The notes beneath the pieces were generated by a model, which saw only the letters and a program-made list of their open reading frames with translations, was not told where the DNA came from and ran no database searches. From contig NZ_JBGGWE010000005.1 in the NCBI RefSeq assembly GCF_041321095.1, positions 434,001 to 498,000 of the forward strand: 64,000 nt of DNA, in the 5' to 3' direction. A program made the translations under genes and the position numbers. This stretch comes from Fibrella arboris (lineage in GTDB: Bacteria; Bacteroidota; Bacteroidia; Cytophagales; Spirosomataceae). Shown here piece by piece: positions 41,623-49,626 of the stretch; the first letter of the stretch is position 1, and every line of letters begins with the position of its first letter.

Positions 41623-42546
41623 TTAAACGCCGACTGGTAACCAGGGCTCTTTACGGTTTACTACCTCAATGGTATCACCAACCTGTAGCAACTGGTTTAC
41701 ACTCGTTAGAGCAGGCAGGAAGTTTTCGCCAAACAAAATTTTGTTGTCCCGGCTGCGGTAGGTCGCCAGCGTTCGCAGCGGTTCTTTTCCCCGATTACCA
41801 GTGGCCGGGTCGATAGTGGTCAGCACACACCGTACGCAGGGCTTCACGCCATAGAGCGTGGCTTCGCCCAGTTTAACCGTTGCCCAGGTATCCTCGTCGT
41901 GTGGCCAGCACAGCCCGTCAACGATTAAGTTTGGTCGGAAACGGGCCATCGACAGCGGTGCGTCGACGGTTGTGGCTACCCGCCGATTCAGTTCATTCAA
42001 CGATGCCTGCGTGATGAGTAATACGGGAAACCCATCGGCAAAGCTGACGATCGGATCGGCTACCTCATCGCGCCGGACATGGCGGGAGGTAATCGTACGG
42101 CGAGTTGTGTCTGGCATATACACAAGTCGGCAGGTTTTTCCGATTATCCGGCTAAACCAGGCATCGGCGTCGACACTGACCAACTGTGCAGGTACGTCCT
42201 CGCTGTCCCAGATGCTTACGCTGATGGGATTGTCATCGACAGAGGGCACCAATGGCAGGGTAAGCACATCGTCGGGAAAGTGCCGATGCCAGACGGTGAG
42301 CGTGTTTTCAGGTACGTTGATGGCTGTATCGATCAACGCCATTGGGTGTACCGTTCGCTGGGTAATGAACGTGCCCCTCCGGTCCGCTGCCTGCCGAATC
42401 GGCGCGTCGAAGTCACCGGCTGGTTCAACGAGCATATACCGGCGATCATACTGCAGCCCGGCAGCATCTATCCGGGCGTCGGACACCGTTACACCGCCCA
42501 GCGATTTGATCGGATAAATAATGATTTGTTTAAGCGAAAGAGACAT
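41623..42546 (-). CDS. MOSC domain protein (YcbX-like)
   Basis: A 307-residue protein with an N-terminal MOSC_N barrel (IIIYPIKSLGGVTVSDARID, LQYDRRYMLVEP) and a C-terminal MOSC domain. The conserved Cys is in GVKPCVRCVLTTIDP, the residue that receives persulfide or contacts Moco. MARFRPNLIV is the other hallmark. Such proteins detoxify N-hydroxylated bases or serve Moco-dependent enzymes. It may be co-transcribed with the upstream DUF58 pair. Confidence 0.92.
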   Translation of the reverse strand: MSLSLKQIIIYPIKSLGGVTVSDARIDAAGLQYDRRYMLVEPAGDFDAPIRQAADRRGTFITQRTVHPMALIDTAINVPENTLTVWHRHFPDDVLTLPLVPSVDDNPISVSIWDSEDVPAQLVSVDADAWFSRIIGKTCRLVYMPDTTRRTITSRHVRRDEVADPIVSFADGFPVLLITQASLNELNRRVATTVDAPLSMARFRPNLIVDGLCWPHDEDTWATVKLGEATLYGVKPCVRCVLTTIDPATGNRGKEPLRTLATYRSRDNKILFGENFLPALTSVNQLLQVGDTIEVVNRKEPWLPVGV

Positions 42547-42591
42547 AGCGAACGGGTTTGGTCATTCCTGCCGATTGAACACATACTCAAC

Positions 42592-43545
42592 TTAACTGAT
42601 TGCCGCCCGGCGACGTTGGTAAGCGGTCACCGCTACCTCGCCCAGGACACGCAGCGCCAATGGCGACTGGTCGGTGAATGACCCGCCGTAGATCATCCGG
42701 TCGGTTTCGCGCAGGGCATCAGTCAGCCGGTCGTCTCCAATTCGATCGGCAATTTCGCTACTGGTTAGTGAGGTATATGGCTTTTTTTCGAGTCGCTCCA
42801 AATATTTTTTCCAGTTGACAATAGCCTGGTTTGTCGTATCGCCGGTTGACTCTGGCCCCAGGTTGCGGGTAAGTTGGTTATAGCCAGTCATAAACCGGTT
42901 GTGATACCGGGTAAGCAGATACTGTTGCCACCGCCGCCGCAGGAGCGCCCCAAACAGAATGTATATCGCGCCGGCTATTACCCCGAGTGCCCCTACAGCG
43001 ATGGTCAGATAGGCATAATTGAACTCTTGCGGCAAAGGCGTTAGCACCGTATCAGGAGCCAGTTGCAGGGTATCCGGCCGGCTTGTGGCCAATGCAGTCG
43101 ACTGCAAAAAAACTGTATCAGGCGCTGACAGTATTGCCGTACAGTCGGCGCCATTGGCCATGTAAATGGGCACCTGCAATACCCGCCCCCGACTCACTTC
43201 AAAGGAAACGAGCGTGTAAACGGCGCTATCGACGCTGACATTGTCAGTGGTTTTGGTGGGATACACCGTCACGTTTTTCACCAGGAATGGCGCAAACTGA
43301 CGGGCGGTATCCGGGTAAAATACATCCTGTGCCGCGCTGTGCCGTACCGTCAGCGCGTAGCGGAACGGTCGGCCTACTTCGATGGTATCATCAATAAACT
43401 GCCCAACGGGCTGGGCTACCGAACAGTGCGCAAGGCATACCAGACACTGAACAGGAAACCATAGCGAAAACAAACAGGCACGGCCTGTACGCCTCACCCG
43501 TGCCCTGGTCAATACAGCCAATCGACTATGCTTTGTTTTCATCAA
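42592..43545 (-). CDS. membrane protein partnered with DUF58 (BatD-like region)
   Basis: A 317-residue protein: signal peptide or anchor (about 25-45), an extracytoplasmic beta domain with a BatD/oxygen-tolerance look (EVGRPFRYALTVRH, VLQVPIYMANGADC), a single membrane helix (about 175-200) and a cytoplasmic helical tail (LLRRRWQQYLLTRY, SLTSSEIADRIGDDRLTDALRET). It lies 35 bases after the DUF58 gene and is probably its partner. The call rests on context and topology, not on a signature motif. Confidence 0.6.
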   Translation of the reverse strand: MMKTKHSRLAVLTRARVRRTGRACLFSLWFPVQCLVCLAHCSVAQPVGQFIDDTIEVGRPFRYALTVRHSAAQDVFYPDTARQFAPFLVKNVTVYPTKTTDNVSVDSAVYTLVSFEVSRGRVLQVPIYMANGADCTAILSAPDTVFLQSTALATSRPDTLQLAPDTVLTPLPQEFNYAYLTIAVGALGVIAGAIYILFGALLRRRWQQYLLTRYHNRFMTGYNQLTRNLGPESTGDTTNQAIVNWKKYLERLEKKPYTSLTSSEIADRIGDDRLTDALRETDRMIYGGSFTDQSPLALRVLGEVAVTAYQRRRAAIS

Positions 43546-43580
43546 AATCCCACGGATGACTGATTAGGGTAGTTTACTGA

Positions 43581-44447
43581 TTACCGGTATTTTCTAACCC
43601 GAAACAACTCGGCCAGCGTAGGAACAAAATCGGCCTGAGCGTCCAGGGCTACATAGTCTGCGTCGTACTGGCGACAGAACCGTTCGAGTCGAACACGACT
43701 TTGGGCGAACTGGTCGTGAAGGCGCTGCCGAAAACGAGGCGACGAGGTGTTGAGCCAAACCGTTCGGCGCTCCTCCATATCGTAAACCGGAATAATGCCA
43801 AGTCGGGGCAGATTGACCTCACGCGGGTCGTAGAAGTGAATAACGACCAGATCATGTTTACGGGCCAGTGCTTTCAGGTTATGCTCATACCCCTGATCAA
43901 TGAAGTCAGACAGCAAAAAAACCAGGCTTCTTCGTTTCAGGACATTCAACGTGAACAGCAAGGCCTCCGCAATATTTGTACGAATCGATTCTGGCTGTAG
44001 TTTCCCCAGGGACGTAATGAGCTGATACCCCAGCTTTTGCGTGTTGGCCGGTTTCAGATACTGTTCTTTTTTATCGGAAAAGCAGTACAGGCCAACATGG
44101 CTCGCTTCGCGCAGGGCCGACATAGCCAGCGTACCGCACACCTCTTTGGTCGTATCCAGTTTCGAGCGCTGATGCGTACCCACCTGCTGCGACGCACTGA
44201 CATCGACCACAAAAAAAACGGTCTGGTCTTTTTCCTCCCGGAAGACCTTCACAAACGCACCATGCCCTTTCGACGACACGTTCCAGTCGATCGCGCGCAC
44301 ATCGTCGCCATACTGATACTGACGTAAATCGGCGAATTCCAGGCCAGAGCCCTTGAAAACAGACCGGAAATTGCCTCTCAACTGCGAGGTAACGGCCTTA
44401 CGAATCCGGATCTCGAACTCCTGCACCTTTACCAGAAAATCATCCAT
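43581..44447 (-). CDS. DUF58 domain protein (VWA-like)
   Basis: A 288-residue soluble protein. SVFKGSGLEFADLRQYQYGDDVRAIDWNVSS is split in the usual DUF58 manner: FADLRQYQYGDD and IDWNVSSK. A von Willebrand-like core follows with FVVDVSAS (MIDAS DxSxS), here VDVSASQQVG. DUF58 proteins normally work with a MoxR AAA+ ATPase in Bat-type envelope maintenance systems. No moxR or further VWA genes are visible here; the region upstream is a divergent lipoprotein gene. Confidence 0.9.
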   Translation of the reverse strand: MDDFLVKVQEFEIRIRKAVTSQLRGNFRSVFKGSGLEFADLRQYQYGDDVRAIDWNVSSKGHGAFVKVFREEKDQTVFFVVDVSASQQVGTHQRSKLDTTKEVCGTLAMSALREASHVGLYCFSDKKEQYLKPANTQKLGYQLITSLGKLQPESIRTNIAEALLFTLNVLKRRSLVFLLSDFIDQGYEHNLKALARKHDLVVIHFYDPREVNLPRLGIIPVYDMEERRTVWLNTSSPRFRQRLHDQFAQSRVRLERFCRQYDADYVALDAQADFVPTLAELFRVRKYR

Positions 44448-44606
44448 CCCGTACCGTTTTTAACGATTTTTGATACCCCTAGCGTAAACGATTTGCCCAC
44501 TATTAGGGGTTAACCTGTAAAAGTACGTCCTGAATACATCAGGTCGCCAACGAGTAGGCTCATTCCGGTGCTGTTCGGCAGTGCCGGCCAAGCGAAAACC
44601 TTTACA

Positions 44607-45002
44607 ATGATACGTCAACTTGCCCTCTGGCTTTGCCTTTGCCTCTTACTTGTCCGGTGCAAGACCGATGGCGCGAACGAACTCGGCGCGAAACCAGCCA
44701 ATCTGGTCGATGAAGATAAGATGGCGGCTATTCTGACCGAAGTGCATCTTTCGGAAGCGCGCATTGCCAAACTGTCTATTGGATCGAGCGATACGTCGAC
44801 GCTGTTGTTCAAACGCCTTCAGACACAGACGCTGAAAAAATTCAATGTTGATACCTCGGCCTATACCCAAAGCTTCGTGTATTATTCGTCACGCCCGGCC
44901 AAATTGGCCAGCATTTACGAGCAGGTCGTTGAGCAGCTGAAAGCGATCGAAAAAGAAAAGGCAGATAAAGCCGGCAAAACCAAGCCGACCGCCGTTCCAT
45001 GA
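44607..45002 (+). CDS. DUF4296 lipoprotein
   Basis: A 131-residue lipoprotein from ATG 44607, which opens straight into a signal with lipobox LLVRC at about residue 18; the open frame extends to 44568. The domain has VDEDKMAAILTEVHLSEARI and FNVDTSAYTQSFVYYSSRP, the DUF4296 pattern of Bacteroidota, followed by a Lys-rich helical tail. The stop overlaps the hemG start (ATGA at 44999-45002), so the two are coupled although no functional link is known. Confidence 0.85.
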   Translation: MIRQLALWLCLCLLLVRCKTDGANELGAKPANLVDEDKMAAILTEVHLSEARIAKLSIGSSDTSTLLFKRLQTQTLKKFNVDTSAYTQSFVYYSSRPAKLASIYEQVVEQLKAIEKEKADKAGKTKPTAVP

Positions 45003-46303
45003 CAATCGGTATCATTGGCGGTGGGATTTCAGGACTGACGCTGGCTTACGAATTACAACAGCGCGGGCAAGCCTACCAGCTCTGGGAAGCCAGTCCGCAA
45101 CCGGGTGGGTACATACGTTCAGTGCGTGATGACAACTACCTGCGTGAACTTGGCCCCAATTCCCTGCTGGGCGACAGTACCCTGCTGACCTGGCTCGACG
45201 GGCTGGGCTTAACACCTGATCTGATCTTTGCCAATGCGGTCAGTAAAGCGCGATTCATTTACCGAAACGGTGCTTATCGGGAGTTACCCGGCACTCCACC
45301 GGGGCTGCTGTTCGGCGGCTTTTTCAGTCTGAAAACGAAGTGGGCCATTTGTCGGGAGTTAAGCAACAAAAGCCAGTCGCCCCCGGGCGAGACGCTGGGG
45401 CAGTTTTTTCGCCGTCGGTTTACGTCCGAGATCGTTGACTACGCCCTGGGGCCGTTTGTAGCAGGTATCTACGCCGGCGATCCCGAGCGTTTGCTGGTCG
45501 CTGAAACCTTTCCGATCCTGTTGCACTATGAGCGCGAATACGGCTCTGTGTTGCGGGGCCTGATCAAAACCCAGCCTAAAACGGGTAGGCGGCAGTCGTT
45601 TAGCTTTCGCGAGGGGATGCAGATGCTCCCCAATGCGCTGGCCGGGAAACTTACCCACGCCCATCCAAACTGCCCCGTTGACCGGATCGAACGTACCCAG
45701 ACCGGCTGGACGGTTCACACCCAAAAAGGCGCCCAGCCGGTTGACAGGCTGGTACTGGCCACCCCTGCCGACAGCGCAGCAAGCTTGGTCACCGGGCACA
45801 TGCCAGCCTTTGCGCAGGCCTTGCGGCAACTTGACTACCCGCCGATGGTGGCCGTTCATACGGCTTATAAACGGGCGGATGTGTCGCACCCGCTCAACGG
45901 CTTTGGTGGCCTCAACCCCGCCATTGAAGGACGTTTTGCCGCCGGTCATATCTGGAGTAGCTCGATCTTTACGGGCCGATGCCCAACCGACGAGGTGCTG
46001 TTCACCACGTTTGTTGGTGGGCAGCAGGGAGCCGCCAACGCCTCTTTACCCGACGTCGACATCTGCGAACGGGTTCATCAAGAGTTAGTTGATTCCTTTG
46101 GCATCAATTCGGCAAGGCCCGTTTGGCAACGGTCATTTTCATGGTCGAAGGCCATTCCGCAATATGACCGGCAACTGGCGGCCGTGAAGCAACTCGTTCC
46201 GGCGCTGGAAGCCGAAAAGCTGTACATCTGCGCCAACTGGTACGGTGGCGTTTCACTAGCCGACTGTATTGGTAATGCCAGGGCACTGGGCAGCCGCTTA
46301 TGA
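44999..46303 (+). CDS. hemG: protoporphyrinogen oxidase (oxygen-dependent type)
   Basis: A 434-residue flavoprotein. The FAD motif IIGGGISGLTLAYEL is at 4-18, with ASPQPGGYIRS after it, and NWYGGVSLADCIGNARAL forms the C-terminal FAD loop. The middle region (ALGPFVAGIYAGDPERL, FREGMQMLPNALAG) is typical of HemG/HemY protoporphyrinogen IX oxidases in haem synthesis. Its length is slightly short but within range. Also called hemY in some schemes. Confidence 0.92.
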   Translation: MTIGIIGGGISGLTLAYELQQRGQAYQLWEASPQPGGYIRSVRDDNYLRELGPNSLLGDSTLLTWLDGLGLTPDLIFANAVSKARFIYRNGAYRELPGTPPGLLFGGFFSLKTKWAICRELSNKSQSPPGETLGQFFRRRFTSEIVDYALGPFVAGIYAGDPERLLVAETFPILLHYEREYGSVLRGLIKTQPKTGRRQSFSFREGMQMLPNALAGKLTHAHPNCPVDRIERTQTGWTVHTQKGAQPVDRLVLATPADSAASLVTGHMPAFAQALRQLDYPPMVAVHTAYKRADVSHPLNGFGGLNPAIEGRFAAGHIWSSSIFTGRCPTDEVLFTTFVGGQQGAANASLPDVDICERVHQELVDSFGINSARPVWQRSFSWSKAIPQYDRQLAAVKQLVPALEAEKLYICANWYGGVSLADCIGNARALGSRL

Positions 46304-46359
46304 CGTATTTTTCAGGATCGGTTACGTCTGATTAAGATTATTTAACGACCTGAATGCAT

Positions 46360-46367
46360 TATTTTTG
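46360..46367 (+). promoter_or_regulatory. -7 promoter box before the GT2 gene
   Basis: TATTTTTG matches TAnnTTTG. It lies inside the reading frame that starts at ATG 46354, so transcription would begin downstream of that ATG and favours the GTG start at 46405. Confidence 0.45.
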
Positions 46368-46404
46368 GGTACACACCTGTTTTAAGAATAAACGTTTTTT
46401 CGCC

Positions 46405-47202
46405 GTGACAGATCGCCTCGTTATCATCCCTACGTTCAACGAAATCGAGAACATCGAAGCCATCATCCGGCGCGTGTTTTCGCTGCCCACAGCGTTCGAT
46501 CTGCTGATTGTCGACGACGGCTCGCCTGATGGTACGGCCGCTATTGTGAAGCAGTTACAGAGCGAGTTCCCAAATCAGTTGCACCTGCTGGAGCGGCGGG
46601 GGAAGCTTGGCCTCGGTACGGCCTACATCGACGGGTTCAAATGGGCCCTGGCACGTGGGTACGAGTACCTGTTCGAGATGGATGCCGATTTCTCCCACAA
46701 TCCCGACGATTTAGTGCGTCTCTACAATGCCTGTGCAACGGGTGGGGCGGGGCGGCTTCCCGCCGACGTGGCCGTTGGGTCGCGGTACATCAAAGGCGTG
46801 AACGTGGTGAACTGGCCCATTGGCCGGGTGCTGATGTCGTATGGCGCAGGTATTTACGTCCGCTTCATCACCGGCATGCCCTTTATGGATCCCACCGCCG
46901 GCTTTGTCTGCTACCGGGCGCACGTGCTGAATGTCCTGCTGCAAAACCCGATCCGATTCGTGGGCTACGCGTTCCAGATCGAGATGAAATTCACCTGCTG
47001 GAAATACGGCTTTACCGTTACCGAAGTGCCGATCATCTTCACCGACCGTACCCGCGGCGAATCGAAAATGTCGACGAAGATTTTTAAGGAGGCGATCCTG
47101 GGGGTGATCCAGATGAAGCTCAACAGCTTCTTCCGGCACTACATTCCCGCCAGTACAACAATAGCGCCGCGCATTCCAGGCGAAGCCGTTGAGCTGGTGT
47201 AG
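46405..47202 (+). CDS. family 2 glycosyltransferase, dolichyl/polyprenyl-phosphate mannose synthase-like
   Basis: A 265-residue soluble GT-A enzyme. GTG 46405 gives MTDRLVIIPTFNEIENI, the usual family start; ATG 46354 adds 17 residues of unlike sequence. Motifs are PTFNE, LIVDDGSPDGT, EMDADFSHNPDD (metal DxD) and the acceptor loop TDRTRGESKMS. No C-terminal membrane helix, as in bacterial polyprenyl monophosphomannose synthases. It transfers a sugar from a nucleotide donor to polyprenyl phosphate; mannose is likely, glucose possible. Confidence 0.9.
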   Translation: MTDRLVIIPTFNEIENIEAIIRRVFSLPTAFDLLIVDDGSPDGTAAIVKQLQSEFPNQLHLLERRGKLGLGTAYIDGFKWALARGYEYLFEMDADFSHNPDDLVRLYNACATGGAGRLPADVAVGSRYIKGVNVVNWPIGRVLMSYGAGIYVRFITGMPFMDPTAGFVCYRAHVLNVLLQNPIRFVGYAFQIEMKFTCWKYGFTVTEVPIIFTDRTRGESKMSTKIFKEAILGVIQMKLNSFFRHYIPASTTIAPRIPGEAVELV

Positions 47203-47553
47203 GTACGGTAGCCTGTAAGCCAATTCACGATTCTGACTGACCGGCATCCGCGTTTTCTTTTCTTCTCCAACGGCTTTTCAGGCCTCAGTTAATTTCGACC
47301 GTTCTTATTCTGGGCTTCAGCGCCCCGCCGGGTGTCAGTGGCCTATGCCGTTTCCTCTACAACCAGGCGCTGGCTCGGCTTGGCCGGGTAATTCAGCACG
47401 AAGTCTGGTGGGTACGTTGCCACGGATTTACCCGTTGATAACGTACCCAGGACCGTTGCCTCTGGTTACGTTATAAAAAGGGTATGGAAGCTGTAAATCA
47501 GCGTTGTTATGCTGTAAATTACGCCATCAACCGTTTTCTAACCGACTTCTGCC
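47203..47553. other. 351-base gene-free stretch
   Basis: No convincing gene on either strand. Two copies of the heptamer GGTACGT/ACGTACC lie at about 47411 and 47441 in opposite orientation with CAACG/CGTTG surroundings. The last 100 bases are A/T richer and probably include the promoter of the 47554 gene. No palindrome longer than 8 bp is seen. Confidence 0.5.
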
Positions 47554-48849
47554 ATGAAACGAACAACCCCGTTTCTGTTGCTGCTCTGGGCCATTATTAG
47601 CTATGCCGGACAGGCATTGGCAGGATCGATTCTGATTCCGATGGATGAACGACAGACTGACCATCTGAAAGCCTATGGCATCGCCTATGCCGTACTGAAA
47701 GATGACCAGGATGTCGACTGGTTGCTTAACTATCGGGGCGGCAGTTTCCTGATCAAACAGTCGGCAAAATTTGAGAACGAGTGCCGCATTCGGGGCGTGG
47801 CCTTTGAGTCACTGACCGACGCCGGCGCTGCGTCGATCAAACGGCAGATCGCGAATCCGGACCTGAATATGGACGTGGTAACGCTCAACAAAGCGGCCAA
47901 GATCATTGTGTATTCGCCTGCCAAGGTTGGCCCCGCTGAGTTTGAAAACAACGACGCGGTACTGCTGGTATTGACCTACGCCGAAATTCCATACGAGTTG
48001 GTCTACGATGAAGAAGTGCTGAAAGGCGACCTACCGAAATATGACTGGCTCCACCTGCACCACGAAGACTTTACGGGTCAGTATGGCCGGAATATGCAAC
48101 GGATGACCTTGTCTGACATCAAGGCGCAGGAAGATATTGCCAAGAAATATGGCTTCGGGAAAGTATCGCAGATGAAGCTGGCGGTGGCTAAAGGCATTAA
48201 GGCCTTCTGTGCCGGTGGCGGTTATCTGTTCGCCATGTGTTCGGCTGCCGAAACGCTTGATATCGCCCTGGCTGCCGATGGGGTCGATATCGTGGGCGAT
48301 ACCTATGACGGCGACGACGTTGATCCGGGGGCGCAGGCAAAACTTGATTTCAGCAAAACGTTTGCCTTCCACAATTTCAGGCTTGAAGGTGATAACGGCG
48401 GTGGGCGCGGCTTCTCTACGTTCTCAGACATTAATTCGGCGGCCGGACAGGGCTACGGCGGTGGCGGGTCGGCGAGTGGCTACTTCGAGCTGTTCAATTT
48501 TTCGGCCAAATGGGACGTCATTCCAGCCATGCTGACGCAGAACCATGAAGCCATCATCAAGGAGTTTACGGGCCAGACAACCGCTTTCCGCAAATCGACG
48601 ATCAAAGCCAGCACGCTGACAATGGGGGAGAGCACTACGTCGGCCCGCTATCTGTATGGCGAGATGGGCCGGGGCCAATGGACCTTCTACGGCGGTCATG
48701 ATCCAGAAAATGTTCGCGGCGGTGGTGGTGGCGGAGGGGGCTGGCGCGTACCGACCGATCTGAACCTGCATACTCATTCTCCCGGCTACCGGCTTATTCT
48801 GAACAACGTGCTGTTCCCTTCAGCAAAGAAAAAGAAACGGAAGACATAA
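47554..48849 (+). CDS. exported glutamine-amidotransferase-like protein (often labelled asparagine synthetase B)
   Basis: A 431-residue protein with a signal peptide (cleavage after ALAG, about residue 24). Residues 105-320 look like a class I amidotransferase-fold domain: IIVYSPAKVG, the elbow FCAGGGYLFAMCSAAETLD with a Cys in the nucleophile position, and LHLHHEDF. A Gly-rich loop (GHDPENVRGGGGGGGGW) lies near the C-terminus. Bacteroidota relatives are named asparagine synthetase B in databases, but there is no ATP-dependent synthetase domain here. An exported amidase-like or binding function is more likely. Confidence is high for the family and low for the name. Confidence 0.7.
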   Translation: MKRTTPFLLLLWAIISYAGQALAGSILIPMDERQTDHLKAYGIAYAVLKDDQDVDWLLNYRGGSFLIKQSAKFENECRIRGVAFESLTDAGAASIKRQIANPDLNMDVVTLNKAAKIIVYSPAKVGPAEFENNDAVLLVLTYAEIPYELVYDEEVLKGDLPKYDWLHLHHEDFTGQYGRNMQRMTLSDIKAQEDIAKKYGFGKVSQMKLAVAKGIKAFCAGGGYLFAMCSAAETLDIALAADGVDIVGDTYDGDDVDPGAQAKLDFSKTFAFHNFRLEGDNGGGRGFSTFSDINSAAGQGYGGGGSASGYFELFNFSAKWDVIPAMLTQNHEAIIKEFTGQTTAFRKSTIKASTLTMGESTTSARYLYGEMGRGQWTFYGGHDPENVRGGGGGGGGWRVPTDLNLHTHSPGYRLILNNVLFPSAKKKKRKT

Positions 48850-48938
48850 CCCCAGGCTGAGTGGATTACAGCGTATAAACAGACTGGTATACAGACTGGT
48901 TATCGTACTGTTCTGGCCCTAAAACTCCTGATCGCGTT

Positions 48939-49388
48939 ATGAAAGCTGCCCGTACACTCCTGGTTGCCGCACTACTTACCGGCACACTCACCGACTGTAA
49001 AAAAACAGCCGTCGTCGACTCGCAGGCAAGTCCCTGTCAGCCGCCTACTCAACTGGTTGCCCAGGCCCCCTGTGAAAGTGGTTATGCGGGGGCCCTGCTC
49101 ATTGCTTCAGCGTACAAAGAGACCGATTATACGTCATTCCTTTTTGAAGTTTTCCCTCAAAAAGACACCCTATCGAACGACCTATCGGTGCGCGCCTGGA
49201 AAAACGGAGCCAATACGCACGAACGCATTCTTATCTCAGACGACGTGCTGAAAGATGCGCCTAAGTTTCTTGTTCAGGTGTCGTTGACCTGTGGCACCGG
49301 AAAAGAATACAAATCCCAACTATTTGCCTTCGTAAAACGGCCCGGTCAGATTCCAGCCTGCTACGTGTGGGGGCGGCAACATCAGTAG
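48939..49388 (+). CDS. small lipoprotein or secreted Cys-containing protein
   Basis: A 149-residue protein with a signal and a possible lipobox (LTDC, Cys at about residue 20). The mature part has five Cys, of which several could form disulfides (SPCQPP, QAPCESG, LTCGTG, IPACYVW). The rest is beta-rich. It follows the amidotransferase-like gene by 89 bases. I do not recognise a family. Confidence 0.6.
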   Translation: MKAARTLLVAALLTGTLTDCKKTAVVDSQASPCQPPTQLVAQAPCESGYAGALLIASAYKETDYTSFLFEVFPQKDTLSNDLSVRAWKNGANTHERILISDDVLKDAPKFLVQVSLTCGTGKEYKSQLFAFVKRPGQIPACYVWGRQHQ

Positions 49389-49553
49389 CGTACCCATCTA
49401 TACGTCGGCCAGTGTTGGCAACAGACTGATCGAATCAGTTCGCCAGTAAGCAACGTCTGGTGTGCGTCTCTGGCCTGGTAGCTAACTCTCAGGCAGCACA
49501 CGCTGGACGTTGACCGTTTAAACGCACTGTTTACCAGACGATTAATCAAACAA

Positions 49554-49583
49554 TTGTGATTAGTGCCGATTTTGGCATCTTTG
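49554..49583 (+). promoter_or_regulatory. probable promoter of the DUF2339 gene
   Basis: CATCTTTG (49576-49583) is a one-mismatch TAnnTTTG, with TTG at 49554-49556, 19 bases upstream. The DUF2339 start is at 49627. Confidence 0.45.
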
Positions 49584-49626
49584 CCTGGGTACCGGATTTG
49601 GTCACCCCTATTCCCGCCCATTACTT

